Below, in pieces: positions 11,234 to 24,126 of a stretch of 64,000 bases of DNA. The DNA is from Ceratopteris richardii. Its lineage: Eukaryota > Streptophyta > Polypodiopsida > Polypodiales > Pteridaceae. A model generated the notes under the pieces. It was not told the DNA's origin. It saw nothing but the letters and a program-made list of their open reading frames with translations, and did no database searches. A program made the position numbers and the translations under genes. The DNA lies in contig CM035417.1 in assembly GCA_020310875.1 (NCBI GenBank), positions 90,113,699 to 90,177,698 on the forward strand, written 5' to 3'. Position 1 is the stretch's first letter; every line of letters starts with the position of its first letter.

Positions 11234-11417
11234 TATAACTAGTATTTGCATGCTTATAAATTATAGAATTATTTAAATATCAAATATAGTAATTAATTAT
11301 ACATTAATTAACTCTTCCTTTTTCACTCTCTCTGTCTCTCTGTCTCTCATTTTCTCTCCCTCTTCCTCGCCATCGTCCATTTCTACTTATTTCTGTGTAT
11401 GAAACTCCACCTGCCCA

Positions 11418-11419
<2 letters not shown>

Positions 11420-11461
<42 letters not shown>
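11420..11461. repeat. (CT)n microsatellite
   Basis: About 20 CT units, preceded from 11319 by imperfect CTCT/GTCT pyrimidine-rich sequence. Confidence 0.95.
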
Positions 11462-11462
<1 letters not shown>

Positions 11463-11464
<2 letters not shown>

Positions 11465-12094
11465 TGCATCCTTTCTCAGTCCGATAATTGCGCGTCTACG
11501 TCTTTGTTGCATGCAGCAACCCATAGGGAACGCCTTTCATCATGCACACATGTTGACTATGTGCGATAGCTGTTCTCTCCAACATTACCACCCATATGTG
11601 TGCCTCTACAACAACGCTCTTACGATCACTAGAGCTCTTCATCAAGAACAATTACTCCCTAATCTGAATGGAATGCTTATTCAAACATTGTCATAGACCC
11701 TACCTTGGTTGAAGATACAGGTGCCAAAAACTTGTAATCCATAGGATCTTGACTTCATAATTCATGTGATTTTGAGGTAATGTCAAAATATAAATACTAT
11801 GCTGCTTGCTCTGAAATGTCGGAAATCTGTAGGAGGCATTCCACAACCTTCGCCATTGTAGGTCTTGATTTTTGGGAGATCATCAAGGCATGTAAGAGCT
11901 AACCGAGCAGTTTTATATCCTGCTTTCTTGGAAAATTGACCTGCCAGTTTCGGTCAATCTCATGCAGGACCTGCCTTTGGTCCTTGAGCATTAGATTTAT
12001 TCATTTCACTAGCTTCAACTCCCAGGGATGCCGAGCTGTAGAGCAGTGCCATTCTCTCTGTTTCTCCATAAAAAAAAATTCTATTATGTGGCAA
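11463..12094. other. Low-copy-looking flank of Copia-2, possible LRR gene remnant
   Basis: No intact ORF. After removing Copia-2 this sequence joins 18714 onward, which leads into the LRR fragment at 19160-19690, so it may be an upstream part of the same decayed gene. Small pieces such as VGGIPQPSPL on the plus strand are compatible with LRR sequence, but too weak to call. Confidence 0.3.
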
Positions 12095-12099
12095 TGTTC
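12095..12099. other. Target site duplication of Copia-2 (left)
   Basis: TGTTC directly before the 5' LTR matches TGTTC at 18714-18718 directly after the 3' LTR. Confidence 0.9.
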
Positions 12100-13328
12100 T
12101 GTTGGAGCAAGTCTATGACAAGCCTAAGTATTGGCTTGAGTCCCACAAAGTCATAGAAGAAGCCTTAAAATGAAGACAATGTAAAGTTCACTTGTGAACT
12201 ACCTCTTGTAATTTTTGAAGACTTTACTTAATGTAAAAGTGAAAGAATCTTAAGTGGTTGAGTCCACTTGATCAAAAAGGGAAAGAGGAGCAACGAATTC
12301 GTGATTTGTGGTAGATAGAGAATCAAATCAATCACTAATTGATTGGAGAGTGATTGAGGGAAGTTAGCCCCCCAAGCTCAACTATAAATAGATGGCAGCT
12401 TTAGTCATGGTTAGAGAGACCTATGTGAAGACCTCCAAGAGCTTAGCTTTATGCCATATCAAGGTGTGATTACAAGGCACACATATGTATCAGTAAGTCC
12501 ATTGTATTGTACACGCAATATAATTTCATTTTCATGATCATTTGAGTTCATATTTCCATGTTCTTGTGAAGTGTACTACTCACTGCCATATCTCTCCGTT
12601 TTCTCAGTTAGATTGCAGAGATGGTTTCTCTGAGCTTGGTGCATCATTTTCAGTGATTCAACTTTGTAAAGTTATCTCTTAAAGTCTAATATATGCTCAC
12701 CCATTTTCATTTCATTTGGGTATTGCAATCTTCAGTTATGTTCAGTTGAAGTCAACCCTGCCTGTTCATTTTCACTTCTCTGTCAGATACCCGACTTTTT
12801 TACTCATCTTGTCAGAGCTATTTCTTAGTGTGTAAACTTATTGGATTTATCATACTGTCTAGTATAATCATACAAATAAATCTTGAGTTATGTTCATTTT
12901 CTGCTCACTGGTCTCATAACTGTAGCAGCTCGTAAAAATCGGGATGATGTCATCACTTGTTAAACATCATTCTCAGTGTGTGGTTCATTATTTTTTATAA
13001 GATTACTCTTGAACGTTAGCTCTTTAAGTTAACTAGACTTCCCCAAGAGGAATTAAGTTAATTGCTGATGTGCTCAGAGAATTATGCAAAACACTGGATA
13101 GGTGTATGAACCAAAATAGCAAGTTCTTCACCTCTGAGCTAACTCCAACTTATCTGTTTTGATCTATCGTTTTGAGAGTGATCTTCCAAGGTACATAGGG
13201 TATCTAATACATCCATTGGAAAGCTAAAAGGGCCCACCATATACTCTTGGAGTTCATTTGGCCGGTGGAGATCAAGGATTTTGCAACACCTCTTCATCTT
13301 CAAGCACATACCTATCCATCTCTTCACA
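12100..13328 (+). repeat. Copia-2 5' LTR
   Basis: 1229 bp, TGTTGGAGC...CTTCACA. A CTATAAATAG motif near 12383 (AGCTCAACTATAAATAGATGG) is a credible TATA box for element transcription; it is conserved at 17724 and in the right-arm copy. Confidence 0.93.
12380..12392 (+). promoter_or_regulatory. Probable TATA box in Copia-2 LTR
   Basis: CAACTATAAATAG is a near-consensus TATA element. The same motif is present at the equivalent position of the 3' LTR (about 17720) and, inverted, at about 62550 in the right-arm LTR. Transcription would start some 30 bases downstream. Confidence 0.55.
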
Positions 13329-13329
13329 G

Positions 13330-13341
13330 TGGTATCAGAGC
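13330..13341 (+). other. Copia-2 primer binding site (tRNA-iMet type)
   Basis: TGGTATCAGAGC lies one base after the 5' LTR. Confidence 0.92.
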
Positions 13342-13354
13342 AAGGTTGGACAAC

Positions 13355-14460
13355 ATGGCAGATGGATTTCCTTCATCAATTGACAAATTGGATAGAGGTA
13401 ATTACTCAGCTTGGTCATTAAGGATGGAAGCTTATCTCCAAGGTAGAAGTTTATATGGTTATGTGGCTGGAGATGAAGTTATGCCAAGTTTTAGGAACAA
13501 AAGTCAACCAACACAAGAAGAGCAAGAAAGATTGAGCACATGGTGCTCCAAGGATGCACTTGCAAGGTCTTATCTCCTCAACTCTATCTCATATTTTTTG
13601 TTGCCTCACATTAGAAGTTGTAAGACATCTCAGGAAGTGTGGGATGCACTTGAAGCCTTCTTCTCTTCAAGTACCAAAGCTATGAAGCATCAACTATGGC
13701 TGGATTTCACAACTCTCAAGAAGGCTCCCAAACAAAATGTGACTGATTTTGTCACAAAGCTCAAGGACATAGCAGATCAGTTGGGAAGCATTGGAGAGGT
13801 AATAGCTGAAGAACAAATTGTAAGGCAGGTCATCAATGGCTTGAAGGCAGATGACAAGTAGGAAGCATTCACCACAACTATGGATTTGTACATGGACCTG
13901 CATGTACGTGATTTCAATACACTCATTGGACAACTACTTACTCAAGAGGCAAAGCTTATCAAAAATGGAGAAAACTCTAAAGGTAATCAATCTTCAACTT
14001 TATACACTGATAAAAGCAAGTCCAAAGATAACAAAGGAAAGGCAAAGAAAGTGGATGATGAAGCAGGTACATATCAAGTTAGCTATGCAGGTAGAGGAAG
14101 ACATGGCAGAGGTAGAGGAAGAGGAGGTAGACAAGGCAGGGGGAGATCCCAAGTCTCCAACTCATGTTCTATTTGTGGATTAACTAATCATACAACTGAA
14201 AATTGCTTTAGGAATTCCAGGAATCAAAGAGGCACAGGATACAATAGAGGAAGTTATGGCTACTCAAGAGGAAGGTTCAATAATTATCATGGCAACTACA
14301 ACAACTACAATCATTCAAACTATCAAGGAGGCTACAAAGGAAGGAGAGACTTCAATAACTACACAGAAGACTCAAACAAAGAGGATTCATTATTGGTCAT
14401 GAACATGGCTATGCCATAAGGTAAATCTGATGAGCATGTTTTCTACATAGATTTAGGTTG
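13355..14460 (+). pseudogene. Copia-2 gag
   Basis: The start is ATG 13355 (MADGFPSSIDKLDRGNYSAW), the first ATG after the primer site. The gag core contains YSAWSLRMEAYLQ, LLPHIRSCKTSQEVWDALE and KAPKQNVTDFVTKLKDIADQLG. An in-frame TAG at 13859-13861 interrupts it, and the same frame continues at EAFTTTMDL. A Gly/Arg-rich stretch precedes a good CCHC knuckle, CSICGLTNHTTENC, near 14165. Then comes a Tyr/Asn/Gly-rich low-complexity tail (repeated NYNNYNH-like units). TAA at 14417-14419 ends the second segment, after which the same frame runs into the protease. The product would bind and package the element RNA. Confidence 0.9.
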
Positions 14461-17406
14461 TTCAAATCATGTGGTAGGAAATGTGGCACTCCTATCAGAT
14501 TTAGAAGATCCAAAGAACATGCATGAGGTACAAACAGGAGATGACACAAAACATCCTGTGGAGAAAATAGGCAATGTCAAAGCACCTGATGGAAACATCA
14601 ACGTACTTAGTAAGGTACTCTATGTCCCTACCATTACAAAGAATTTGACAAGTGTTGGGCAGATAGTAGAGAAAGGGTTGCAAGTCAGGTTCAGAAAAGC
14701 AGGAGCATTTGTTGAAGATCCAAGTCAAGGATTCAGAAGAATTGCAAAAGGTGAAAAGACAGGTAGATTGTTCACATTTGAATTACAAGACACTAGAAAC
14801 ATTGCTCTCTTTAATTGTGGTATTCAGACACTCACAGAATTGGAAGTATGGCACAAAAGGTTAGCACATATTGGTGAAAGGTCATTAAAGCAAATTTGCA
14901 GGAACCAAAGTGTACTTATACTCCCTAACTTGTCAAAACAACATATGATTTATAAGTGTAGTGCATGTCAATTTGGAAAGTCTCACAGGTTACCATTCAC
15001 GAAGAAAGGTTATATGCATGGAGATCTCTTGGAGTTGGTTCATACAGATGTATGGGGGCCTAGCAAGGAAGCTTCAATATCTGGATCAAGGTATTATGTC
15101 TCCTTTATTGATGATTGTAGCAGATGGACTATCCTATTCTTTATGAAACACAAAGATGAAGTTTTTAATGTTTCAAAAGATAGTTGGCTCTTGTGGAGAA
15201 TCAAACAAGTAAATCACTAAAAAGGCTAAGGTCAGATGGAAGGGGAGAATACTTCTCCCATGAGTTTGACTCTTTTCTTCAAGAAAGAGGAATCAAAAGA
15301 GAGGTAACTACAAGGTACACTCCTGAGCAAAATGGAGTGGCAGAAAGGAGGAATAGGACAATTGTTGAAGCTGCAAGCTCCATGTTAAATGAAAAGCATT
15401 TACCTAATTATCTATGGACTGAGGCTATATCTACAACCACTTATTTGATTAACAGGTTGCCTTCAAAATCCCTTGATGGGATGAATCCATATGAGGCTTG
15501 GAATGGAAGAAGACCAAGCTTAAATCATTGTAAAATTTTTGGATGTATTGCTTTTGCTCATGTTCCTTCACAGGTTAGAGGCAAGATGGATCCAAAGGCA
15601 GAAAGGTGTGTATGTATTGGATATGACAACAATCAAAAGGGCTACAGGTTATACAACCCTACCAACAAAGGATTCTTGGTAAGCAGAGATGTAGTTTTTG
15701 ATGAAAACAATAAGTCTAAAGGTAAAGCAAAATTGCAGGAACTTGGACATGAGGCAGAATCATCACATCATGGCCTAAGAAGATCTATGAGGGAAAAGAA
15801 AAAACCAGAAAGGTATGGGTTTGAAACCCCATTAGTAACTAAACATTCTATCTACATAGCACAGGACATAAACCAAGAGGAGCCATCATCATTTGAAGAG
15901 GCCAAAGCAAAAACAGAATGGAAGCATGCAATGAAGGAAGAGATTGAAGCACTTGAGGAAAAAAACACTTGGGATTTGGTGCCAAAGGCTTTATCCATGA
16001 AGGTAATAGGCTCAAGATGGGTCTATAAACTCAAGAAGAATTATGATGGTTCCATTAACAGGTATAAGGCAAGGCTTGTAGCAAAAGGCTTTGCACAAAC
16101 TCAGGGAATTGATTATGAGGAGACCTTCTCTCCTGTGGCAAAGATGCCTACTATTAGGGTTTTGCTTAGTATTGCCTCTTCCAAGAATTGGAAGATACTT
16201 CAACTAGATGTAAAGAATGCATTCTTGAGTGGTTGGATAATAGAAGAGGTATATATGGCACAACCACCTGGTTTTGAGAATCAAGTTTATCCTAATTATG
16301 TGTGTAAACTTAACAAAGCATTATATGGTCTCAAGCAAGCTCCAAGAGCTTGGAATTTCAGGCTTGTTTCATTCTTGCAGGACAAAGGCTTTCAACCAAG
16401 CACGACAGATCCTTCACTCTTTATAAAAAAGAGTAACTCTGAGGTCATCTACCTATATGTAGATGATATTATATTGTCAGGAAATGATGCAGATGGTATG
16501 AAGAAGATCAAAGATGAGATGAGAGAAGAGTTCAAGATAAGTGATTTGGGTTCACTTACCTACTTCCTAGGTTTGGAAGTTGTCTACAAAGATCATGGTT
16601 TGTTTCTCACTCAAAGAAAGTACATTAAGGACATGTTGGAAAAATTCAAGATGCAAGATTGTAAGATTGCAGGTACTCCAATGGAGTTCAATCACAAATT
16701 GAGCTCACATGAAGGTGAACTCATAGAGGACATCACATCATATCAAAGTCTAGTGGGTAGTCTCAACTATGCCACATTGACAAGAGTAGATATATGTTAC
16801 AGTGTGAGTGTGCTAAGTCAATTTATGCACACACCAAGGAAACCACATATGGATGCTGCCAAAAGGATTCTCAAGTATCTCAAAGGAACCATAAATGAAG
16901 GAATTTATTATCCTTATGTATCTGATTTAGGTTTGAAGCTATTTTCTGATGCAGATTGGGCTGGCTCCAAAGAAGATAGAAGGAGCACTTCAGGTTATCT
17001 TACCTTTGCAGGTTCAAAGCTTATTTCATGGTCATCCAAGAAGCAACCCACAGTTGCTCTCTCTTCTACTGAAGCTGAATATAGAGGTCTTGCCATAGCT
17101 ACTCAGGAAGCTATGTGGATGAAGACATTATTCAAAGATCTTGGATTGGAGTTTGGAACTCCAACTATTTTCTGTGACAATATGAGTTCTATTCATTTGG
17201 CTGCTAATCCTATTTTTCATGCAAGGACTAAACATATTGAAGTTCATTATCACTATATACGAGAGAAGGTTCTAAGCAAAGAGATTCAAATATCATATGT
17301 GTCCGCTCATCAACAATGTGCAGATATTCTAACCAAAGCATTGGATGGTACAAAGCTTTGCAAATTCAAAGCCATGATTGGTTTGCAGGTAATCTTTGAA
17401 GATTGA
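14420..17406 (+). pseudogene. Copia-2 pol: protease, integrase, RT, RNase H
   Basis: The protease active-site triplet reads D-L-G (FYIDLGCSNHVVG near 14450) instead of D-S-G, probably inactivating. Integrase has its H2C2 finger (WHKRLAHIGERSLKQ with YKCSACQFGKSHR) and core (HTDVWGPSKEAS, then RSDGRGEYFSHEF, YTPEQNGVAERRNRT). A one-base frameshift near 15180-15188 separates the first catalytic Asp from the rest. From 15184 the frame is open to TGA 17404-17406 (740 codons). It includes the RT landmarks [34 protein letters not shown] and YLYVDDIILSG (near 16450), and RNase H (FSDADWAG, STSGYLTFAG, STEAEYRG, ADILTKALDG). Confidence 0.92.
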
Positions 17407-17428
17407 AGACCTCAAGCATACTTGGCTT

Positions 17429-17438
17429 CAGGGGGAGC
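17429..17438 (+). other. Copia-2 polypurine tract
   Basis: CAGGGGGAGC abuts the 3' LTR. Confidence 0.8.
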
Positions 17439-18713
17439 TGTTGGAGCAAGTCTATGACAAGCCTAAGTATTGGCTTGAGTCCCACAAAGTCATAGAAGAA
17501 GCCTTAAAATGAAGACAATGTAAAGTTCACTTGTGAACTACCTCTTGTAATTTTTGAAGACTTTACTTAATGTAAAAGTGAAAGAATCTTAAGTGGTTGA
17601 GTCCACTTGATCAAAAAGGGAAAGAGGAGCCACGAATTTGTGATTTGTGGTAGATATAGAATCAAATCAATCACTAATTGATTGTAGAGTGATTGAGGGA
17701 AGTTAGCCTCCCAAGCTCAACTATAAATAGATGGCAGCTTTAGTTGTGGTTAGAGAGATCTATGTGAAGACCTCCAAGAGCTGAGATTTATGGCATATCA
17801 AGGTGTGATTACAAGGCACACATATGTATCAGTAAGTCCATTGTATTGTACATGCAATATAATTTCATTTTCATGATCATTTGAGTTCATATTTCCATGT
17901 TCTTGTGAAGTGTACTACTCACTGCCATATCTCTCAGTTTTCTCAGTCAGATTGCAGAGATGGTTTCTCTAAGCTTGGTGCATCATTTTCAGTGATTTAA
18001 CTTGATAAAGATAGCTCTTAAAGTCTAATATATGCTCACCAATTTTCAGTTCATTTGGCTATTGCAATCATCAGTTATGTTCAGTTCAAGTCAACCCTGT
18101 CTATTCATTTTCACTTCTCTGTCAGGTACCCGACTTTTTTTACTCATCTTGTCAGAGCTGTTCCTCAATGTGTACCTACTCAAATTCAATGATTTAAAGC
18201 TTACTTGATTTAACATACTGTCTAGTATGAGCATACAAAGTTTCATAATCATTGGATGCCTAAATCTTGAGTTATGTTCATTTGTTTGCTCACTAGGCTC
18301 ATAACTATAGCAGCCCGTGAAAATTGGGATGATGTCATCACTCGTTAAACATCATTGTCAGTGTGTGGTTCATTATTTTTTATGAGATTACTATTGAAAG
18401 TTAGATCTTTAAGTTAAATAGACTTATCCAAGAGGAATTAAGTTAATTGCTGTTGTGCTCAGAGAATTATGCAAAACACTAGACAGATGTATGAACCAAA
18501 ATAGCAAGTTCTTCACCTCTGAGCTAACTCCAACTTATCTGTTTTGATCTATCTTTTTGAGAGTGATCTTCCAAGGCACATAGGGTATCTAATACATCCA
18601 TTGGAAAGCTAAAAGGGCCCACCATATACTCATGGAGTTCATTTGGCTGGTGTAGATCAAGGATTTTGCAACACCTCTTCATCTTTAAGCACATACCTAT
18701 CCATCTCTTCACA
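17439..18713 (+). repeat. Copia-2 3' LTR (left arm)
   Basis: 1275 bp, the partner of 12100-13328. It carries about 45 bp more than the 5' LTR, mostly around 18170-18250 where the 5' copy has a deletion. Confidence 0.93.
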
Positions 18714-18718
18714 TGTTC

Positions 18719-19159
18719 GTACTCATGCGTAATTGAGTGTGAGGTACAAAGGTAGGAGAATGTGCACATCAACACTTGGGGAAGAAGCTATTAACACTTG
18801 GGCAAGTCAAACTATTCACATCATCGTGTTCTTTTCTATCACTAGACGTTACCATCTTCGTGATCCTAGATGTTACGATCTTCTTGATGCCCAATTCAGA
18901 ATCCAGTAGCTCAAACAAGGTGTTCTCTCCTCTTTCTAACTCTTCTTGTAGATAGAAGAAATCTTGGTGATCTTCGACTTATTCACTACCTTCACTGAGA
19001 CCTTTGCCTTCTTTATGATAATCAAACAAGAAACAAAGCAGCCAAGCAATTCCTTTGGATCCTGTCGATTACTAGGCCTCTCTGTGGAAGGTATAAACCA
19101 ATGCACCACATCCCTAGCCTTGCATGCGATGGAGGCATCCCATACTAGCATGTCATGTT
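18719..19159 (+). other. Flank between Copia-2 and LRR fragment, no gene seen
   Basis: About 440 bp conserved in the right arm at 61141-61594 (inverted). Short direct repeats are present (AACACTTGGG twice near 18772-18800). It may be the decayed upstream part of the LRR gene; no frame is convincing. Confidence 0.4.
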
Positions 19160-19690
19160 TTTATGACTCAAATATTGCAGAGACCATGCTACCTTGTCCC
19201 CATCTGCTTGGGTATTGCTTTCCTCCCTCAGGAAGCTGTCCTTCGAGGAATGTCCAACACTGGCATTCAAAGTGCCTCCTTTGCTTGCTCGATCTATCAA
19301 AGCTCTTACAATCATGGTGAGCTTTGGCATGTCCGTCTCTAAGATACTATCAGATCCCCTACATGGAACATGGATGGTAGAGTTATACAGTCTTCGTCAG
19401 CTCTCTGTATCAGATGTACAAGTGAATTCAAGAAGGCAACATGTCATCATCTCCAATATGAAACATGGAGATCAGATCATCTTCTCTAACTCTTTAAGGG
19501 GAGATACCATCAAAATGGCCCTCTCAAAACATCACTATGCTCCACCTATCTCATTATGACCTGCAAGGAGGTAATCCTTCTTCATTACTAAGCCTACAAA
19601 AGCTCGAATCCATGGATTTGAGTTTAAATAACCTTGAAGGTCATCTTCCCAAAAACCTTAATGCACTATAGAACCTTTAGTATCTCAACT
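19160..19690 (+). pseudogene. Leucine-rich-repeat gene fragment (left arm)
   Basis: Plus-strand translation shows a leucine-rich region: SSLRKLSFEECPTLAF near 19210, then MVELYSLRQLSVSDVQVN near 19375. After a frame change at about 19498 it reads NSLRGEIPSKWP, ITMLHLSHYDLQGG, LQKLESMDLSLNNLEGHLP and KNLNAL. The LxxLxLSxNxLxGxxP pattern is that of plant extracellular LRRs found in receptor-like kinases and receptor-like proteins. Only about three or four repeats remain, with the frameshift and a TAG near 19666. There is no kinase, signal peptide or membrane segment. The same frameshift is in the right-arm copy, so the fragment was already broken before duplication. It is the only non-retroelement coding sequence I can support here. 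Confidence 0.6.
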
Positions 19691-19732
19691 CTCTCTCTCT
19701 CTCTCGCGTTCCAGATCAGATGTACCTGCAAG

Positions 19733-19900
19733 GAGAGTCATTAGCAAATACACATGTATGCAATCATATATATACATACATATTTAACTCGTACAAGCTC
19801 ATGCATTCATGTAGTTGAGAGTCATTAGCAAATACACATGTATGCAATCATATATATACATACATATTTAACTCGTACAAGCTCATGCATTCATGTAGTT
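19733..19900. repeat. 84-bp perfect tandem duplication (left arm only)
   Basis: Units 19733-19816 and 19817-19900 appear identical. The right arm has a single copy at the corresponding place (about 60180-60265), so the duplication arose after the arms separated. Confidence 0.93.
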
Positions 19901-20007
19901 TAACTGATACATACCAATCATTATTACATGCATACTAAAAACTAACTACTGCACATCTAGAGTAAACTCTATTCACACGTATCCACACATATATCTATAT
20001 ATTATTT

Positions 20008-20790
<783 letters not shown>

Positions 20791-20799
20791 TTAAATTCA

Positions 20800-22505
20800 A
20801 AGAGTTTTTATTTTTCTGAGTGTTGATATGGATTTGGAAATCCCTTGGACAATGGAATGGACTTGTTCACTTTGCTAGGTGAAGAAATAGCTTGAACTGC
20901 CCCGTCTCCTATAATAGTGTCATCACTGATGGCTTTAATAATCTGTAACAAATGTGGATCTTCCACCTGTGCTTCCTTTATCTCTTGAAGCAATGAGATT
21001 TCTAGAACTGTAAAGCTCATTTGATACATTATCTGTGATAATGCATTAGCTACTAAATTCTCTTTACCTCTTCTATACAAGATTTCCATGTGAAACTCCT
21101 GCATGAGCTCATCCCAATGAGCTGTCTGCCTTGAAGATTTGGCTGACTACAAAAATACTTAAGTGTATGGTAATTTGTGTATACCTTAAAGTCTGCACCA
21201 TAAAGTTAGTGTCTCTAGACTTTAAATGCATGCACCACTGCATATAACTCCTTTTCATGCAGTAGCCAATTGCGCTATGCACTGATCAATTTCTTGCTTT
21301 CAAAAGCTATTGGCATGCTATCTTGGCTCAAAACTGCCCCTATGGCTATGCCACTAGCATCTCTCTCTAACTTAAAGGGTTTCTGTGGATCTACCACTTT
21401 GAGTATAAGAGTCTCTGAAATAGCTTGTTTTAGAGTATGAAAACTATCTTGTTGCTCTTGCTTCCATGCAAACGGAACTTTTCCTTGAAGCAAGTCTGTC
21501 ATAGGCACTACTATCAATGAATATGAAGATAAATTTCTGATAGAAATTGGAAAGTCCTAGAAATGACCATAACTACCCCTCATCCTGAGGAGTAGGCCAA
21601 GATAATATAATTGAAACCTTCTTGGGATCCATATGAACCCCATCACTTGATACCACATGCCCTAGATACTCTATCCTTGGAAGAAACAACAACGTCTTCT
21701 CTGGATCAACATACAACCGATTTTCTTTTAAAACATTCAATACTAATCGGAGATGACTCTCATGATCATGCACATTCCTACTATACACTAACAAATCATC
21801 AATAAAATCAACAACACACTTTCAAATGAATGGATGTAAAGTATAATTCATGAGCATAATAAATGTAGCTGGTGCATTATTCATAGAAAATGCCATGAGT
21901 AAATACTCATAATGAACAAAATGAGTCCTGAAAGCTATCTTATGTACATCATGATCTCTTACTCTTATATGATGGTAGCCACTTTTTAAATCTATTTTAC
22001 TAAATACAATGGCTCCACCTAGAGCATCTAAAAGATCATCAATACTGGGCATGGGATATCTATGTCTAATAATAATCTTATTGACTGCTTGATAATCGAC
22101 GCACATATTATAAGATCCATCTTTCTTCTTCACTAGAAGAACTCGTGCTGCAAAGGGTGAATAGCTGGGTCTAATCAGCCCTTTCTGTAGGTACTTGTCC
22201 ATGACCTTGTGGACTTCATTCTCCTCATGCAAACTCAGTTGAAATAGTGGTTGAGCAGTCGGACTCATTCCTGATACCAATTCGATTCTATGCTCTATGT
22301 TTCTACAAGGAGGAGAACCAGAAGGTAATTCTTTCAAGAAAAAAGCTTGGAATTCTACTCTCACTTTCACTAAAAGTGCTGAAGCATTCCAACTAGAGTC
22401 TCCATGGCTGCATGAATCCATCATAACACACAATGAATGCACAAAATAATGGAAATAAATGAACTTACAATCAATCTTAAGCAACTTGCTAGCCTTTACC
22501 AATCA
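20800..22505 (-). pseudogene. Element X RT and RNase H (left arm, Ty3/gypsy)
   Basis: Minus-strand pol. Near 22200 is the RT start (EVHKVMDKYLQKGLIRPSYS, LLVKKKDGSYNMCVDYQAVN), then PMPSIDDLLDALGGAIVFSK, the catalytic box FIDDLLVYSRN (about 21790) and LGHVVSSDGVHMDPKK. RNase H shows FKLERDASGIAIGAVLSQD near 21350 with its first Asp intact, and the end of the domain reaches about 21050 (EILYRRGKENLVANALSQ). Stops and small shifts separate the segments (near 21830, 21590, 21270 and 21120). No integrase follows: identity to pol stops at about 20800 in both arms, so X was 3'-truncated before duplication. This copy retains an RT stretch of about 28 codons that is deleted in the right arm. Confidence 0.88.
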
Positions 22506-22519
22506 CGTCTTTTGGAGAT

Positions 22520-22788
22520 CTGGTTCTCCACAAATCAATAGTCGCTGCCCCTCATGCTCAAACTGATAAACATGCGAAGCAAAGTCAATGACTGGTCTCT
22601 TCTCGCATGCCACTTCTTACTAAGGACTACATCAAAACATGCTAGTCTCACTATCTCAAAATCCAATCTATCCTCATAAGGCTGGATCTGAATAGGTAGA
22701 TCAACAGCGCGTTGATCCCATGTCTTTGTTCCCTTCCCATCGGCTAACTCTACTATATAGGTATACTCTGATGGCACATTCTCTAGAT
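22520..22788 (-). pseudogene. Element X protease C-terminal part (left arm)
   Basis: From 22777 the minus strand encodes PSEYTYIVELADGKGT..., DLPIQIQPYEDRLDFEI and DVVLSKKWHARRD. The last matches the hydrophobic V-L-G-x-x-W strand of gypsy retropepsins, with Ser where Gly is usual. The N-terminal half with the active site lies beyond the Y insertion at about 24620, where the triad reads D-A-R rather than D-S/T-G. Confidence 0.7.
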
Positions 22789-22793
22789 GTAAC

Positions 22794-23236
22794 TATTGAT
22801 GATCAGATCCCGTCGACGCACGAACGCACAGGATACTACAGAAACAAAAATCACACAAAAGTACTCAGAGAATAGAAAGAGACACGAGATGACACTAGAT
22901 TGGGTACAATCTCCCCCCACATACTCTGATGGATGAGTCTATCAGAGCATGTGTATTTATAGGTAATTCATATTACGTCCTGAATAGAAGATACATGAGG
23001 GCCATGCTTTAAATAATGAGCTTTTGCTTTGTTTACAAAAATAACTAAAAATACTATCCTCTAAAAATAACTAATTCTAAAAATATTCTTCTAAATATCT
23101 CCAAAGATATTTGAATAAATCCATGCATGTTCACACCCTCATGGATCTTCACCTGCTAAATCAAAACACAAAACACATTAAAAACCTCAAGGCATTAAAA
23201 CCCATTTACCATTCCAATATTTCATAAAGTATAACA
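22794..23236 (-). repeat. Element Y 3' LTR (left arm)
   Basis: 443 bp. A CTATAAATAC motif (minus strand, about 22955-22966) is a plausible TATA box, shared by all four Y LTRs. Confidence 0.9.
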
Positions 23237-24126
23237 TGCCTCCCAGTTGACGAGCAGCTGACCTCAGTTGATAAGAATAAAATAGACATGGATGGATAGT
23301 TACATGTCCCATCACTGAACAATCATAAGTATGTTCCATGTAAAAACACATGCATGGAACTAGAAAACTAGAATTTAATATGAATGTAAATGATAAGCAG
23401 GGCTAAGGTCTATTTTGGAACCTAAATGCAATCCAAAAGTAATTACAAAAATGAATATGTTGATGTGATAATTATTAACCATGAATTTATACTTGTATGC
23501 ATATGCATACAAATTTTCTAAAAATTTCGATAGCATAATGGCATAATTTTAAAAACCGGAAAAATTATGAGAAACAATTTTCGTGATATTGGTGCGGACA
23601 TGCACAATCTATCTACAAAGAGACTGAAAGGGGATTACACACCCTGACAATTTAAGATTTTTATCCTCGCTAACCTCTTGGGTGGATGGTGAATCCCATC
23701 TCTGAGGGGGAGAAACCCTGAAAAGCCATTAGACATGGCATAGATTCCATGTTCACATGTTCTGCAAGCACCTTCAAAGGTTGAGTTCACGTGGATTCAT
23801 GTCCTCTTCTGCTCCTTTTCATGAACACACCTTTTGCTTTAGCCTGTTGTAGAACACGTTGGATGACGGAGAAAACTGAACGGACGACGAATGACAACGA
23901 TCACAACCAAAATAAAAAAAACTCACACAAAAAAATGATGAGAAATCCCTACTATAGATGACGGGTGACCTCGGAAGATGCTCCTAACACAAAGATCAAG
24001 ATGACCACTATGAAATCATGGCCAAGAAAAGCAAGCTCCCACCAAGACAAAGATGATGATGACCTAGATCATGCTGAAAACAGTGATATGTACACCTCCG
24101 CAGTCGTGCCTTGGCTCTAATAACAC

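Larger units (their letters stand above)
12100..18713 (+). mobile_element. Copia-2, Ty1/copia LTR retrotransposon (left-arm copy), 6.6 kb
   Basis: LTRs at 12100-13328 and 17439-18713 begin TGTTGGAGCAAG and end TCTTCACA. TGGTATCAGAGC follows the 5' LTR, CAGGGGGAGC precedes the 3' LTR, and the 5-bp target duplication is TGTTC. The interior carries gag with zinc knuckle, protease, integrase, RT and RNase H. Defects are one TAG and one TAA in gag/protease, a frameshift near 15180, and a changed protease active site; the 740-codon frame from integrase to the pol end is otherwise intact. The LTRs differ by many substitutions and some indels (1229 versus 1275 bp), so it is older than Copia-1. Its mirror copy in the right arm begins at 61600. 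Confidence 0.95.
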
